A stretch of DNA of 17,863 nt from Zymomonas sp. (GTDB lineage Bacteria; Pseudomonadota; Alphaproteobacteria; Sphingomonadales; Sphingomonadaceae): contig JAIYAJ010000242.1 of the NCBI GenBank assembly GCA_027489105.1, forward strand, positions 1-17,863, given 5' to 3'. A program made the translations under genes and the position numbers. The notes beneath the pieces were generated by a model. That model saw nothing but the letters and a program-made list of their open reading frames with translations, had not been told where the DNA came from and made no database searches. Positions 7,454 to 14,141 of this stretch are shown one piece after another; position 1 is the stretch's first letter, and every line of letters begins with the position of its first letter.

Positions 7454-7475
7454 TTGGACCGCGATTGGACCGCGA
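7454..7475. repeat. Exact 11-bp tandem repeat between the two operators
   Basis: TTGGACCGCGA occurs twice head to tail (7454-7464 and 7465-7475). The 11-bp period is about one helical turn, so a protein bound to both copies would sit on the same face. TTGGAC also resembles a -35 hexamer. It could be an activator site, a promoter duplication or replication slippage; nothing here decides. Confidence 0.5.
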
Positions 7476-7505
7476 TGTTAGGGGGAGCGCGCAGCGCCCG
7501 ATAAA

Positions 7506-7523
7506 AAACATTCATGCATGTTT
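7506..7523. promoter_or_regulatory. Operator-like palindrome, site 2 (SDR operon)
   Basis: AAACATTCATGCATGTTT is the best palindrome of the set. Including one more base on each side (7505-7524), 9 of 10 pairs match around CATG. It lies just downstream of a possible -10 (GATAAA, 7500-7505), and 75-90 nt before the SDR start, placing it in the promoter or early transcribed region. It fits the consensus AAACAnnCATGnnTGnTT. Confidence 0.75.
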
Positions 7524-7597
7524 TCATCTTGCCTTGGCGCGGAGCCTCGGTGCAGAAAGGGGCGAGGCCGAAGGGTCGTAAGGATCGGAGAGGTAAA

Positions 7598-8359
7598 GTG
7601 GATCTCGGTTTGCAGGGAAAGAAGGCGATCGTCGTCGGGGCCGCGCGCGGCATCGGCATGGCGGTGGCCGAAACGCTGGCGCGCGAAGGCTGCGATCTGG
7701 CCATCGCCGCGCGCTCCGAGGACGGCGTCAAGGACGCGGTCGCCAACCTGAAACGCTATGGCACCAACGTCGTCGGCAAGGCCGTCAACGTGAAGAAGGC
7801 CGACGATTACAAGGACTGGCTGGCCTGGGCGATCGATGCGCTCGACGGCTGCGATGTCCTCATTCCGATCTCCTCGGCAGGCGGCGGCCTGGGTAGCGAG
7901 AAATATTGGCAGAATGCGTTCGAGGTCGACGTGATGGGCCCGGTCCGCGCGGTCGAGGCGGTGCTGCCGCGCATGGTCGAGCAGAAGTCAGGCTCGATCG
8001 TCTTGATCGCGACCACCTCCGCCGGCGAGGCGATGGGCGGTCCGCAGCCTTATAATGCGATGAAGGCGTCGCTCGTCACCTGGGGCAAACAGCTTGCCCT
8101 GTTCCACGGCAAGGACGGCATCCGCGTGAACGTCGTCTCGCCCGGCCCGGTGGAGTTCGAGGGCGGCAACTGGGACATGATCAAGGGGACGATGGAGAAA
8201 TTCTACCAGTCCCAGCTGCGTCAGCATCCGGCCGGCCGCCTCGGCACGCCCGAGGAGATCGCGCGCTGCGTCGTGTTCATGGCGAGCCCGGCGGCGAGCT
8301 GGTGCAATGGGTCGCACCTCGTCGTCGACGGGGCCTTCACCAACCGGACCCATTTCTGA
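7598..8359 (+). CDS. Short-chain dehydrogenase/reductase (SDR)
   Basis: A 253-residue classical SDR, a cytoplasmic NAD(P)-dependent alcohol dehydrogenase or ketoreductase. The nucleotide site is GAARGIGMA (14-22); Arg39 at the end of beta-2 (AARS) hints at NADP preference. The NNAG position reads ISSAGG (91-96), and the catalytic pair is Tyr152/Lys156 in YNAMK. At the usual catalytic serine, thirteen residues before the Tyr, there is Thr139, with Thr140 and Ser141 following. SPGPVEF and the C-terminal NGSHLVVDGAF are normal. The start is GTG 7598 behind GGAGAGG. This is the first gene of the operon with the Rieske and E1/E2 genes, 13 nt before the Rieske start. A likely job is oxidising a hydroxyl made by the oxygenase, for example a diol or benzylic alcohol; the substrate is not visible. 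Confidence 0.9.
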   Translation: MDLGLQGKKAIVVGAARGIGMAVAETLAREGCDLAIAARSEDGVKDAVANLKRYGTNVVGKAVNVKKADDYKDWLAWAIDALDGCDVLIPISSAGGGLGSEKYWQNAFEVDVMGPVRAVEAVLPRMVEQKSGSIVLIATTSAGEAMGGPQPYNAMKASLVTWGKQLALFHGKDGIRVNVVSPGPVEFEGGNWDMIKGTMEKFYQSQLRQHPAGRLGTPEEIARCVVFMASPAASWCNGSHLVVDGAFTNRTHF

Positions 8360-8372
8360 GGTCGCCCCCGCG

Positions 8373-9704
8373 ATGGACGTAAAGCGCAAGGTCGATGTCA
8401 TCCGGGTCAATCCCGAGGACTGGCCCAATGGCACTCCTGCCGGGAAGGCGGAGGATCCGGATCTCGGCTATGACGTGATCCCGGCGGCCCGCTACACGTC
8501 TGAAGAGTTCATGAAGCTCGAATGGGAGCATGTCTGGACGAAGGTCTGGCTGCTCGGCGGGCGCTCGTGCGACATCAGGGAGCCGGGCGACTATATCTGC
8601 ACCGACATCGGCAAGGAGAGCGTCATCATCGTCCGCCAGAAGGACGGTTCGGTGCGCGCTTTCCCCAATGTCTGCCTGCATCGCGGCAACCGCCTGCGTC
8701 CGGAAGGGCTCGGCAATGCGGAAGCGTTCCGCTGCCTCTACCACCACTGGACCTATGGCCTCGACGGCTGCATCGAGCGCATTCCCGACATGGCCACCTT
8801 CCCGCAGGGCGGGCCTCCGGGGATGAAGCTGCCATCCTACCCCTGCGCCGAATGGGGCAGCTTCGTGTGGTTCTCGCTCAATCCCGACGTCGAGCCGCTC
8901 GAGGACTTCCTCGCGCCGATGCCGCAGCATCTCGACCCCTATCATATGGAGCGGATGGCTTGGCAGCGTGACGTTACCGTCGAATGGGACTGCAACTGGA
9001 AGGCGAGCGTCGATGCCTTCAGCGAGGTTTATCACGTTCAGGGCATCCATCCGCAGCTGCAATGGTATCTCGACGACACCAATGCGCAGATAGACGTCTA
9101 TGAGCGGCATAGCCGCTATCTCGTCCCCTTCGCGGCGATATCGGGCCGCGTCGCGCTCCCCTCGTCGATCCCGCCGGCCATCTATGAGATCATGGTCAAG
9201 GCCGGCATGGATCCGGCCGAATATGAAGGCCGGGTCAGCGACATCCGCCGCGACGTCCAGCTGTTCAAGCGCAAGCATGGCAAGGCGCAGGGCAAGGATT
9301 ATTCGGAGCTGAACGACGATCAGCTGACCGACGATTATCACTACACCATCTTTCCGAACGTCTCGCTCAACGTCCATGCCGACGACGTGATGATGTTCCG
9401 GCAGCGCCCGCACGCGACCGACCCGAACAAGATGCTTTACGACATCTGGGTGCTGGAGCTGGTTCCCGAGGGCGAGGAATGGCCCGAGCGGGTCAAGCAC
9501 CGCCACTTCAAGCATGGCGAGAAGTCGATCGGCCAGGTGCTCGACCAGGATGCCTTCAATCTGCCGACGGTGCAGAAGGGGATGCAGTCCGATGCCTTCC
9601 CCGGCCTGTGGATCGGCGATCAGGAACTTCGCATCCGGCACTTCCACAAGGTGCTGGACGACTATGTCTACGGGCCGGGCGGCAAGAAGCCGGGCGACAT
9701 CTGA
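8373..9704 (+). CDS. Rieske non-heme iron oxygenase, alpha (catalytic) subunit
   Basis: A 443-residue ring-hydroxylating-type oxygenase that uses O2 and two electrons to hydroxylate its substrate. The Rieske [2Fe-2S] ligands are Cys101, His103, Cys121 and His124 (CxH-17-CxxH, in VCLHRG and CLYHHW). The mononuclear iron site is His221 and His226 in YHVQGIHP, with Asp393 (DQDAFN, eight residues before Gln401) as the likely third ligand. The bridging acid between the two metal sites is Glu218 rather than the common Asp. The start is ATG 8373, 13 nt after the SDR stop, with GAGG 11 nt upstream. There is no beta subunit, ferredoxin or reductase gene beside it, so it may be an alpha-only enzyme fed by electron carriers coded elsewhere. 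Aromatic or alicyclic acids or CoA esters are possible substrates; none is proven. Confidence 0.93.
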   Translation: MDVKRKVDVIRVNPEDWPNGTPAGKAEDPDLGYDVIPAARYTSEEFMKLEWEHVWTKVWLLGGRSCDIREPGDYICTDIGKESVIIVRQKDGSVRAFPNVCLHRGNRLRPEGLGNAEAFRCLYHHWTYGLDGCIERIPDMATFPQGGPPGMKLPSYPCAEWGSFVWFSLNPDVEPLEDFLAPMPQHLDPYHMERMAWQRDVTVEWDCNWKASVDAFSEVYHVQGIHPQLQWYLDDTNAQIDVYERHSRYLVPFAAISGRVALPSSIPPAIYEIMVKAGMDPAEYEGRVSDIRRDVQLFKRKHGKAQGKDYSELNDDQLTDDYHYTIFPNVSLNVHADDVMMFRQRPHATDPNKMLYDIWVLELVPEGEEWPERVKHRHFKHGEKSIGQVLDQDAFNLPTVQKGMQSDAFPGLWIGDQELRIRHFHKVLDDYVYGPGGKKPGDI

Positions 9705-9714
9705 AGGAAGCAGG

Positions 9715-10689
9715 ATGCAACTGAGCCGCGACGAGCTTCTCGGCGCCTATCGGCGCATGGCGACGATCCGCCAGTTCGAGGAAAGGCTGCATGACGAGAT
9801 CATGACCGGCGAGATTGCCGGCTTCACGCATCTCTATGCGGGGCAGGAAGCGGTCGCGGTCGGCGTCTGCGACCATCTGAGCGTGGACGACATGATCGTC
9901 TCCACCCATCGCGGCCATGGCCATTGCATCGCCAAGGGCTGCGATGTGCCGGGCATGATGCAGGAAATCTTCGGCAAGGCGGGCGGTCTCTGCAAGGGGC
10001 GCGGCGGGTCGATGCACATCGCCGATCTGTCGGTCGGCATGCTCGGCGCGAACGGGATCGTCGGCGGCGGCGCGCCGCAGGCGGTGGGGGCGGCACTCGC
10101 CGCCAAGCTCGACGGCAAGGGCCGTGTGGCGATCGCCTTTTCGGGCGACGGCGCCTGCAACCAGGGCACCACCTTCGAAGCGATGAACATGGCGGTGGTG
10201 ACCAAGGCCCCGGCGATCTTCGTGTTCGAAAACAACCATTATCCCGAGCATACCGGCGACGCCTATGCGGTCGGCACCGCCAAGGACATCGCCAGCCGGG
10301 CCGAAGCCTTCGGCATGCGCGCGTGGCGCGCCAATGGCTGCGACTATTTCGACACCTATGAGACGATGCGCGAACTGCTCGATTATGTCCGTGCCGGCAA
10401 TGGACCGGCGGCGATCGAGCTCGATACCGAGCGCTTCTACGGCCATTTCGAAGGCGACCCCCAGCGCTATCGCGGCAAGGGCGAGGTCGATCGGTTGCGC
10501 GAGGAGCGCGACTGCCTCAAGGCCTTCCGCGCGCGCGTCGGCGAAGCGAAGCTGCTCGATGCGGCAGAGCTCGACGCGATCGACGCCGAGGTGGCGGCCC
10601 TGATCGACGCTTCGGTGGCCGCGGCACGCGCGGCACCGGCGCCCGATCCGGCCACCGTCGCCGAAGACGTCTATGTCGATTATTTCTGA
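9715..10689 (+). CDS. Thiamine-dependent dehydrogenase E1 alpha subunit (acetoin/2-oxoacid type)
   Basis: A 324-residue E1 alpha subunit (PF00676) of a 2-oxoacid- or acetoin-dehydrogenase-type complex, cytoplasmic. The thiamine diphosphate motif runs from GDGACNQG (144-151) to ENN (172-174). HLYAGQEAVAVG (39-50), THRGHGH (64-70) and KGRGGSMHI (94-102) are the standard substrate- and phosphate-loop segments. The stretch after the NN is HYPEHT where housekeeping PDH enzymes usually have a G/A-rich YAIST-like turn; this may reflect a different substrate. The start is ATG 9715 with AAGGA 6 nt upstream, 10 nt after the Rieske stop. It forms a heterotetramer with the next gene. Length and lack of phosphorylation loops fit the AcoA branch better than PdhA, but I cannot decide between acyloin, branched and other 2-oxoacid substrates. 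Confidence 0.92.
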   Translation: MQLSRDELLGAYRRMATIRQFEERLHDEIMTGEIAGFTHLYAGQEAVAVGVCDHLSVDDMIVSTHRGHGHCIAKGCDVPGMMQEIFGKAGGLCKGRGGSMHIADLSVGMLGANGIVGGGAPQAVGAALAAKLDGKGRVAIAFSGDGACNQGTTFEAMNMAVVTKAPAIFVFENNHYPEHTGDAYAVGTAKDIASRAEAFGMRAWRANGCDYFDTYETMRELLDYVRAGNGPAAIELDTERFYGHFEGDPQRYRGKGEVDRLREERDCLKAFRARVGEAKLLDAAELDAIDAEVAALIDASVAAARAAPAPDPATVAEDVYVDYF

Positions 10690-10703
10690 GAGGGGCCGCT
10701 GAC

Positions 10704-11711
10704 ATGGCGATCATGACCATCCGCGATGCCATCGTGCAGACCCTGCATGCGGAGATGGAGCGCGACCCGAACATCATGCTGCTGGGCGAGGACGTCGTCG
10801 GCGGCAACGGAACCGCAGGCGGGCCCGAGGCGATCGGCGGCATCTGGGGCACGTCGGGCGGGCTCTATGCCAAGTTCGGGCCGGACCGGGTGATCGACAC
10901 CCCCATTTCGGAAAGCGCCATTGTCGGCGCGGCGGCGGGCGCGGCGCTGGCGGGCAAACGCCCGGTCGCCGAGCTGATGTTCGCCGATTTCGTGGGCGTC
11001 AGCCTCGACCAGATATGGAACCAGATCGCAAAGTTCCGCTACATGTTCGGCGGCAAGACCAAGTGCCCGGCGGTCATCCGCCTGATTTACGGCGCCGGCA
11101 TGAACACCGCCGCCCAGCACAGCCAGTCGGTCTATGCGATGCTGACGGCGATGCCGGGTCTCAAGGTCGTGCTGCCTACCACCCCGGCCGACGCCAAGGG
11201 CCTGCTGACCGAGGCGTTGCGCGGCGACGATCCGGTCATGTTCTTCGAACATAAGGCGATGTACGGCGTGAAGGGGGAGGTGCCCGAGGGCGACCATCGC
11301 CAGCGCTTCGGCGAAGCGCGCATCGTCCGCGAGGGCGGCGACGCCACGATCGTCGCCTGCGGTCGCATGGTACCCTTCTCGGAAAAGGCCTGCGACAAGC
11401 TCGCTGCCGACGGCATCGGCTGCGACCTGATCGATCTACGCACGACCAGCCCGCTCGACGAGGAAGCGATCCTGGATTCGGTCGAGGCGACCGGCCGGCT
11501 GGTCGTCGTCGACGAAAGCCCGCCGCGCTGCAGCCTGGCGGCCGACATCTGCGCGCTGGTCGCGACCAAGGGCTTCACCAGCCTGAAGGCGCCGCCCGAG
11601 CTGGTGACTGGTCCGCACAGCCCGATCCCCTTCGCCCGCGAACTCGAGCGCGCCTGGGTCCCTTCGCCACAGAAGATCGAGGCTGCGGTCCGCCGCGTCC
11701 TCGCGCGCTGA
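10704..11711 (+). CDS. Thiamine-dependent dehydrogenase E1 beta subunit (acetoin/2-oxoacid type)
   Basis: A 335-residue E1 beta subunit (transketolase pyrimidine-binding plus C-terminal domains). Visible landmarks are LLGEDV with Glu29 and Asp30, RVIDTPISESAIVG with Glu70, FADF (93-96), and AQHSQS with His139, the active-site histidine region. The C-terminal domain has DLRTTSPLDEEAI and VVVDESPPR. It is full length for the AcoB/BkdB group. ATG 10704 has AGGGG 8 nt upstream, and the gene follows E1 alpha by 14 nt. The alpha2beta2 enzyme decarboxylates or cleaves its substrate and passes an acyl group to the lipoyl arm of the next gene product. Housekeeping PDH is unlikely, because the operon starts with an SDR and an oxygenase and carries a catabolic operator. 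Confidence 0.92.
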   Translation: MAIMTIRDAIVQTLHAEMERDPNIMLLGEDVVGGNGTAGGPEAIGGIWGTSGGLYAKFGPDRVIDTPISESAIVGAAAGAALAGKRPVAELMFADFVGVSLDQIWNQIAKFRYMFGGKTKCPAVIRLIYGAGMNTAAQHSQSVYAMLTAMPGLKVVLPTTPADAKGLLTEALRGDDPVMFFEHKAMYGVKGEVPEGDHRQRFGEARIVREGGDATIVACGRMVPFSEKACDKLAADGIGCDLIDLRTTSPLDEEAILDSVEATGRLVVVDESPPRCSLAADICALVATKGFTSLKAPPELVTGPHSPIPFARELERAWVPSPQKIEAAVRRVLAR

Positions 11712-11722
11712 GGAGCGACGCC

Positions 11723-13156
11723 ATGGCCAAGCTCAAGCCCTTCACCATGCCCAAATGGGGCATCGAGATGAGCGAAGGCACGCTTGCCGAATGGCAGGTC
11801 GCCGAGAACCAGCCCTTTGCCAAGGGCACGGTCCTGACCCTCATCGAGACCGACAAGATCACCAATGAGGTCGAGGCCGAGGCCGATGGCCGCTTTGTCC
11901 GCCTGATCGCCGAGCCGGGCCAGACCTATCCGGTCGGCGCCCTGCTTGCGGTGCTGTCCGACGGGGGCGAGGCGACGGCTGCCGAGATCGATGCCGTCGT
12001 GACCTCTTTCAAGGCGGTCGACGCCGGCTTCGCGCCGGACGGCGATGAGGCCCCTGCGCCGGCCGCTGCCGCCCCGGTTACCGAGGTCGCTCCGGCCCAT
12101 GCCGCCATCCCCGATGGCGTGGCGATCAGTCCGGTCGCGCGCGAGAAGGCGCTGGCGGCAGGTCTCGACGTTGCAACGCTTTCGGGTTCCGGGCGCGGCG
12201 GCCGTATTACGGCGCAGGATGTCGACGAAGTCCTGCGCCCCTCTGCTCCTGTATCGCTGGTCGGCGTTCTGCCGCCGACGCCAACCTCACCGGTCTTCGC
12301 GACCCCGATGGCTCGCCGGGTCGCGGCGATCCATGCGGTCGACCTCTCCCAGGTCGCCGGCTCCGGCCCGCGTGGCCGGGTGCGTAAGGCAGATGTGCTG
12401 GCGGCTGTTCCAGCGCCGACACCTGCGCCGGTCGCGCAGGCTGCGCCTTCTGCCCCTGTCGCTGCGGCTCCGGCCGTCATGGCGGCTCCCGGCTCGGTCG
12501 ACGTCATGCCGATGTCGTCGATGCGGCGGACGATCGCCCGGCGTCTGACCGAAGCGAAGCAGCAGATCCCGCATTTCTATGTCCGGCGCCGCGTCCGCGC
12601 CGATCGCCTGCTCGCCTTGCGAGCGGCGGTCCAGGGGCAGCGGCCCAGCGTCAACGACTATCTGATCCGCGCCTGTGCGCTCGCCTTGATGGAAGTGCCG
12701 CAGGTCAACATCCAGGTCCACGGCCAGGACATTCACCGCTTCGGTTCGGCCGATATCGCGGTGGCCGTCGCGACCGAGCGCGGACTCGTCACGCCGATCA
12801 TTCAGGGCGCGGACGAACTGTCCGTTGCGCAGATTTCGGAGCGGATGGCGGGCCTTGCCCAGCGTGCGCGCAGCGGCAAGCTCAAGGTCGAGGAGTTCAG
12901 CGGGGGCAGCTTCTCGCTGTCCAATCTCGGTGGGTTCGGGGTCGAGCAGTTCGACGCCATCATCAACCCGCCGCAGGGGGCGATCCTCGCGGTCGGCACG
13001 GCCCGCCCCGAGCCGATCGACGATGACGGCGCGATCCGCATCGTCCCCGTCCTGCATCTGTCGCTGTCGTGCGATCATCGGGCGATCGACGGGGCCGATG
13101 GTGGTCGCTTCATGGCCGCGCTCTGGCGCCTGATCGAGAATCCCGCTCTCCTCTAA
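11723..13156 (+). CDS. Dihydrolipoamide acyltransferase (E2) with two peripheral-subunit-binding domains
   Basis: A 477-residue E2 core protein, cytoplasmic, forming the scaffold of the complex. Domains in order: one lipoyl domain (about 1-80) with the lipoylated Lys45 in ETDKITNE; an Ala/Pro linker; a peripheral-subunit-binding domain at about 133-170 (ISPVAREKAL, then GSGRGGRITAQDV); a second one at about 192-228 (ATPMARRVAA, then GSGPRGRVRKADV); another Ala/Pro linker; and the acyltransferase domain (about 261-477) with DHRAIDGA carrying His452 and Asp456. Most bacterial E2 proteins have one binding domain, so the pair is notable. ATG 11723 follows E1 beta by 11 nt. It is the last gene of the operon; no E3 (lipoamide dehydrogenase) follows, so E3 must be shared or lie elsewhere. 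Confidence 0.93.
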   Translation: MAKLKPFTMPKWGIEMSEGTLAEWQVAENQPFAKGTVLTLIETDKITNEVEAEADGRFVRLIAEPGQTYPVGALLAVLSDGGEATAAEIDAVVTSFKAVDAGFAPDGDEAPAPAAAAPVTEVAPAHAAIPDGVAISPVAREKALAAGLDVATLSGSGRGGRITAQDVDEVLRPSAPVSLVGVLPPTPTSPVFATPMARRVAAIHAVDLSQVAGSGPRGRVRKADVLAAVPAPTPAPVAQAAPSAPVAAAPAVMAAPGSVDVMPMSSMRRTIARRLTEAKQQIPHFYVRRRVRADRLLALRAAVQGQRPSVNDYLIRACALALMEVPQVNIQVHGQDIHRFGSADIAVAVATERGLVTPIIQGADELSVAQISERMAGLAQRARSGKLKVEEFSGGSFSLSNLGGFGVEQFDAIINPPQGAILAVGTARPEPIDDDGAIRIVPVLHLSLSCDHRAIDGADGGRFMAALWRLIENPALL

Positions 13157-13173
13157 AGAGAGAGCCGGGACGT

Positions 13174-13198
13174 CCGGGCCACCCCTTATCAGGCCCGG
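13174..13198. terminator. GC-rich hairpin between convergent operons
   Basis: CCGGGCC (13174-13180) and GGCCCGG (13192-13198) form a perfect 7-bp stem with an 11-nt loop, 18 nt after the E2 stop. There is no T-run on either side, so it is not a textbook intrinsic terminator. The site between two convergent operons (gap 13157-13263) makes a transcript-ending or RNA-stabilising role likely for one or both. Confidence 0.5.
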
Positions 13199-13263
13199 CC
13201 GCCCCGGCTTCCAAGCCGCGCGGGACGGCGGCTAGCTCTTCGGACTTTTGCGGAGGAAGGGCG

Positions 13264-13845
13264 TCACAGGCCGCCCTTGCCGAACACCAGATCGCCGGCT
13301 CCACGCTGTCCGCGCGGCTCCAGCGTGGCGAACATGCCCTGGGTCAGGATCTCGCCCGACGGCTTGTTGTCGTTCCAGTCCATAACGACCTGGCGGTGAA
13401 AGATCCGCCACTCGCCGTCGCGCCGCTCGAACCGGTCGAGATAGCGGCCGCCGAAATAGAAATTATGGTGATCGGCATCGAGGCCGTGGCGGTCGAACAT
13501 CGCCATGTAGCGCGAGCCGAATATTTCGTCGGCCTTCTCGGCGCGGACTTTGTGATAGGCGAACAAATAGGTTTCGGTGAAGGCGCGGTCGCCGTCGATC
13601 TCCATATGCACGTTCATCAGGCCGTGCATCGTGACCTCGAACCAGTTCTGGATCTCGCGGACGATGAATTCGGCGAACTCGGCGGCATTGCCGTTGAACA
13701 CGCCGTGATTGTCGATCCCGTCGGGCCAGTAGACCGTCTTCATCGCCTCGACGTCGCAACGGTCGAGCGCCCGTGAATAGCGGGTCAGCACGGCGTAGAT
13801 GTCGCGTCGTGCGATCAGGTCGTCGAGATCGGCGTCGCTCGGCAT
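13264..13845 (-). CDS. NTF2/SnoaL-fold protein with dehydratase-like pocket
   Basis: A 193-residue NTF2-fold (PF13577) protein, probably cytoplasmic. The pocket residues known from BaiE (bile-acid 7alpha-dehydratase) and LinA have counterparts: Tyr23 and Asp28 in RYSRALDRCD (spacing five, as in BaiE Tyr30/Asp35), His74 in VTMHGLMNVH, and Arg134 or Arg138 in GGRYLDRFERR. FHRQVVMDWND (149-159) closes the domain and is typical of the family. I infer an active lyase or dehydratase, perhaps on a hydroxylated intermediate or cis-diol. Another reading is an oxygenase beta subunit, which shares the fold. It is the last gene of the ABM/ligase operon. Its ATG overlaps the preceding stop by one base (TGATG), so it is translationally coupled. 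Confidence 0.82.
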   Translation of the reverse strand: MPSDADLDDLIARRDIYAVLTRYSRALDRCDVEAMKTVYWPDGIDNHGVFNGNAAEFAEFIVREIQNWFEVTMHGLMNVHMEIDGDRAFTETYLFAYHKVRAEKADEIFGSRYMAMFDRHGLDADHHNFYFGGRYLDRFERRDGEWRIFHRQVVMDWNDNKPSGEILTQGMFATLEPRGQRGAGDLVFGKGGL

Positions 13846-14141
13846 CAGCTCAGCGAGCGGTAGAAGGCGATCTTCATCTCGCCTTCGACGCAGTCGAGGA
13901 TCGGCGGCACCAGCCGGTCGTGGAAATCGATCTGCATATGATGATCGAAGGCCGCATCGTCGCGGAAGGTGGCGACGACCTGGAACAGGTCGGGGTCCTC
14001 CTCCGACTGGAACAGCTCATAGACCAGCGCGTCCGGCTCTTTTTCGAACACCAGACCTTTGAGCTCGCACTGGAGCGCGATCAGGTCGGCGCCCCGGCCG
14101 GGCTTGGCGCGCAGTTCGGCAATGAAGCTCTTTCCGCTCAT
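13845..14141 (-). CDS. Antibiotic-biosynthesis-monooxygenase (ABM) fold protein, copy 1
   Basis: A 98-residue protein of the ABM (PF03992, YgiN-like) dimeric alpha/beta-barrel family. It begins with the usual beta strand and charged loop, SFIAELRAKPGRGADLIAL (5-23), has VYELFQSEEDPDLFQVVATF (40-59) as the central strands, then the conserved helix with HHMQIDFHDRL and a final strand. Family members include quinol monooxygenases, heme-degrading enzymes and small auxiliary proteins, so no reaction can be assigned. Its ATGA overlaps the stop of the CoA ligase gene and its own stop overlaps the NTF2-fold start. It is the same length as the ABM gene on the other side of the ligase and similar in layout, suggesting duplication or a heterodimer. 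Confidence 0.8.
   Translation of the reverse strand: MSGKSFIAELRAKPGRGADLIALQCELKGLVFEKEPDALVYELFQSEEDPDLFQVVATFRDDAAFDHHMQIDFHDRLVPPILDCVEGEMKIAFYRSLS

Larger units (their letters stand above)
7368..7597. promoter_or_regulatory. Divergent control region for TetR gene and SDR operon
   Basis: This 230-bp gap holds two copies of the CATG-centred operator (7390-7407 and 7506-7523). For the TetR gene the minus strand has TTGACA (7419-7424) and CATGAT (7395-7400) 18 nt apart, and the -10 lies inside the first operator. For the SDR operon GATAAA (7500-7505) could be a -10 directly touching the second operator; its -35 is unclear. Between the operators is an exact 11-bp tandem repeat (7454-7475). 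Little coding signal is present; an in-frame ATG at 7514 lies inside the operator and is not a credible start. Confidence 0.6.

Noticed and set aside
7514..7597. Upstream ATG extension of the SDR by 28 codons
   Set aside because: The ATG lies inside the operator palindrome and has no ribosome site. GTG 7598 has GGAGAGG and gives the normal SDR N-terminus.
8337..9647. Minus-strand open frame of 436 codons
   Set aside because: Antisense shadow of the Rieske oxygenase gene; low-complexity composition and no ribosome site or domain.
9715..13156. Housekeeping pyruvate dehydrogenase
   Set aside because: The genes sit behind an SDR and an oxygenase under a catabolic operator, lack E3, and the E2 has an unusual domain layout.
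13264..13845. Calling this gene the Rieske oxygenase beta subunit
   Set aside because: The fold is shared, but the gene is in a different operon on the other strand and shows the Tyr/Asp/His/Arg pocket of dehydratases. Kept only as an alternative.
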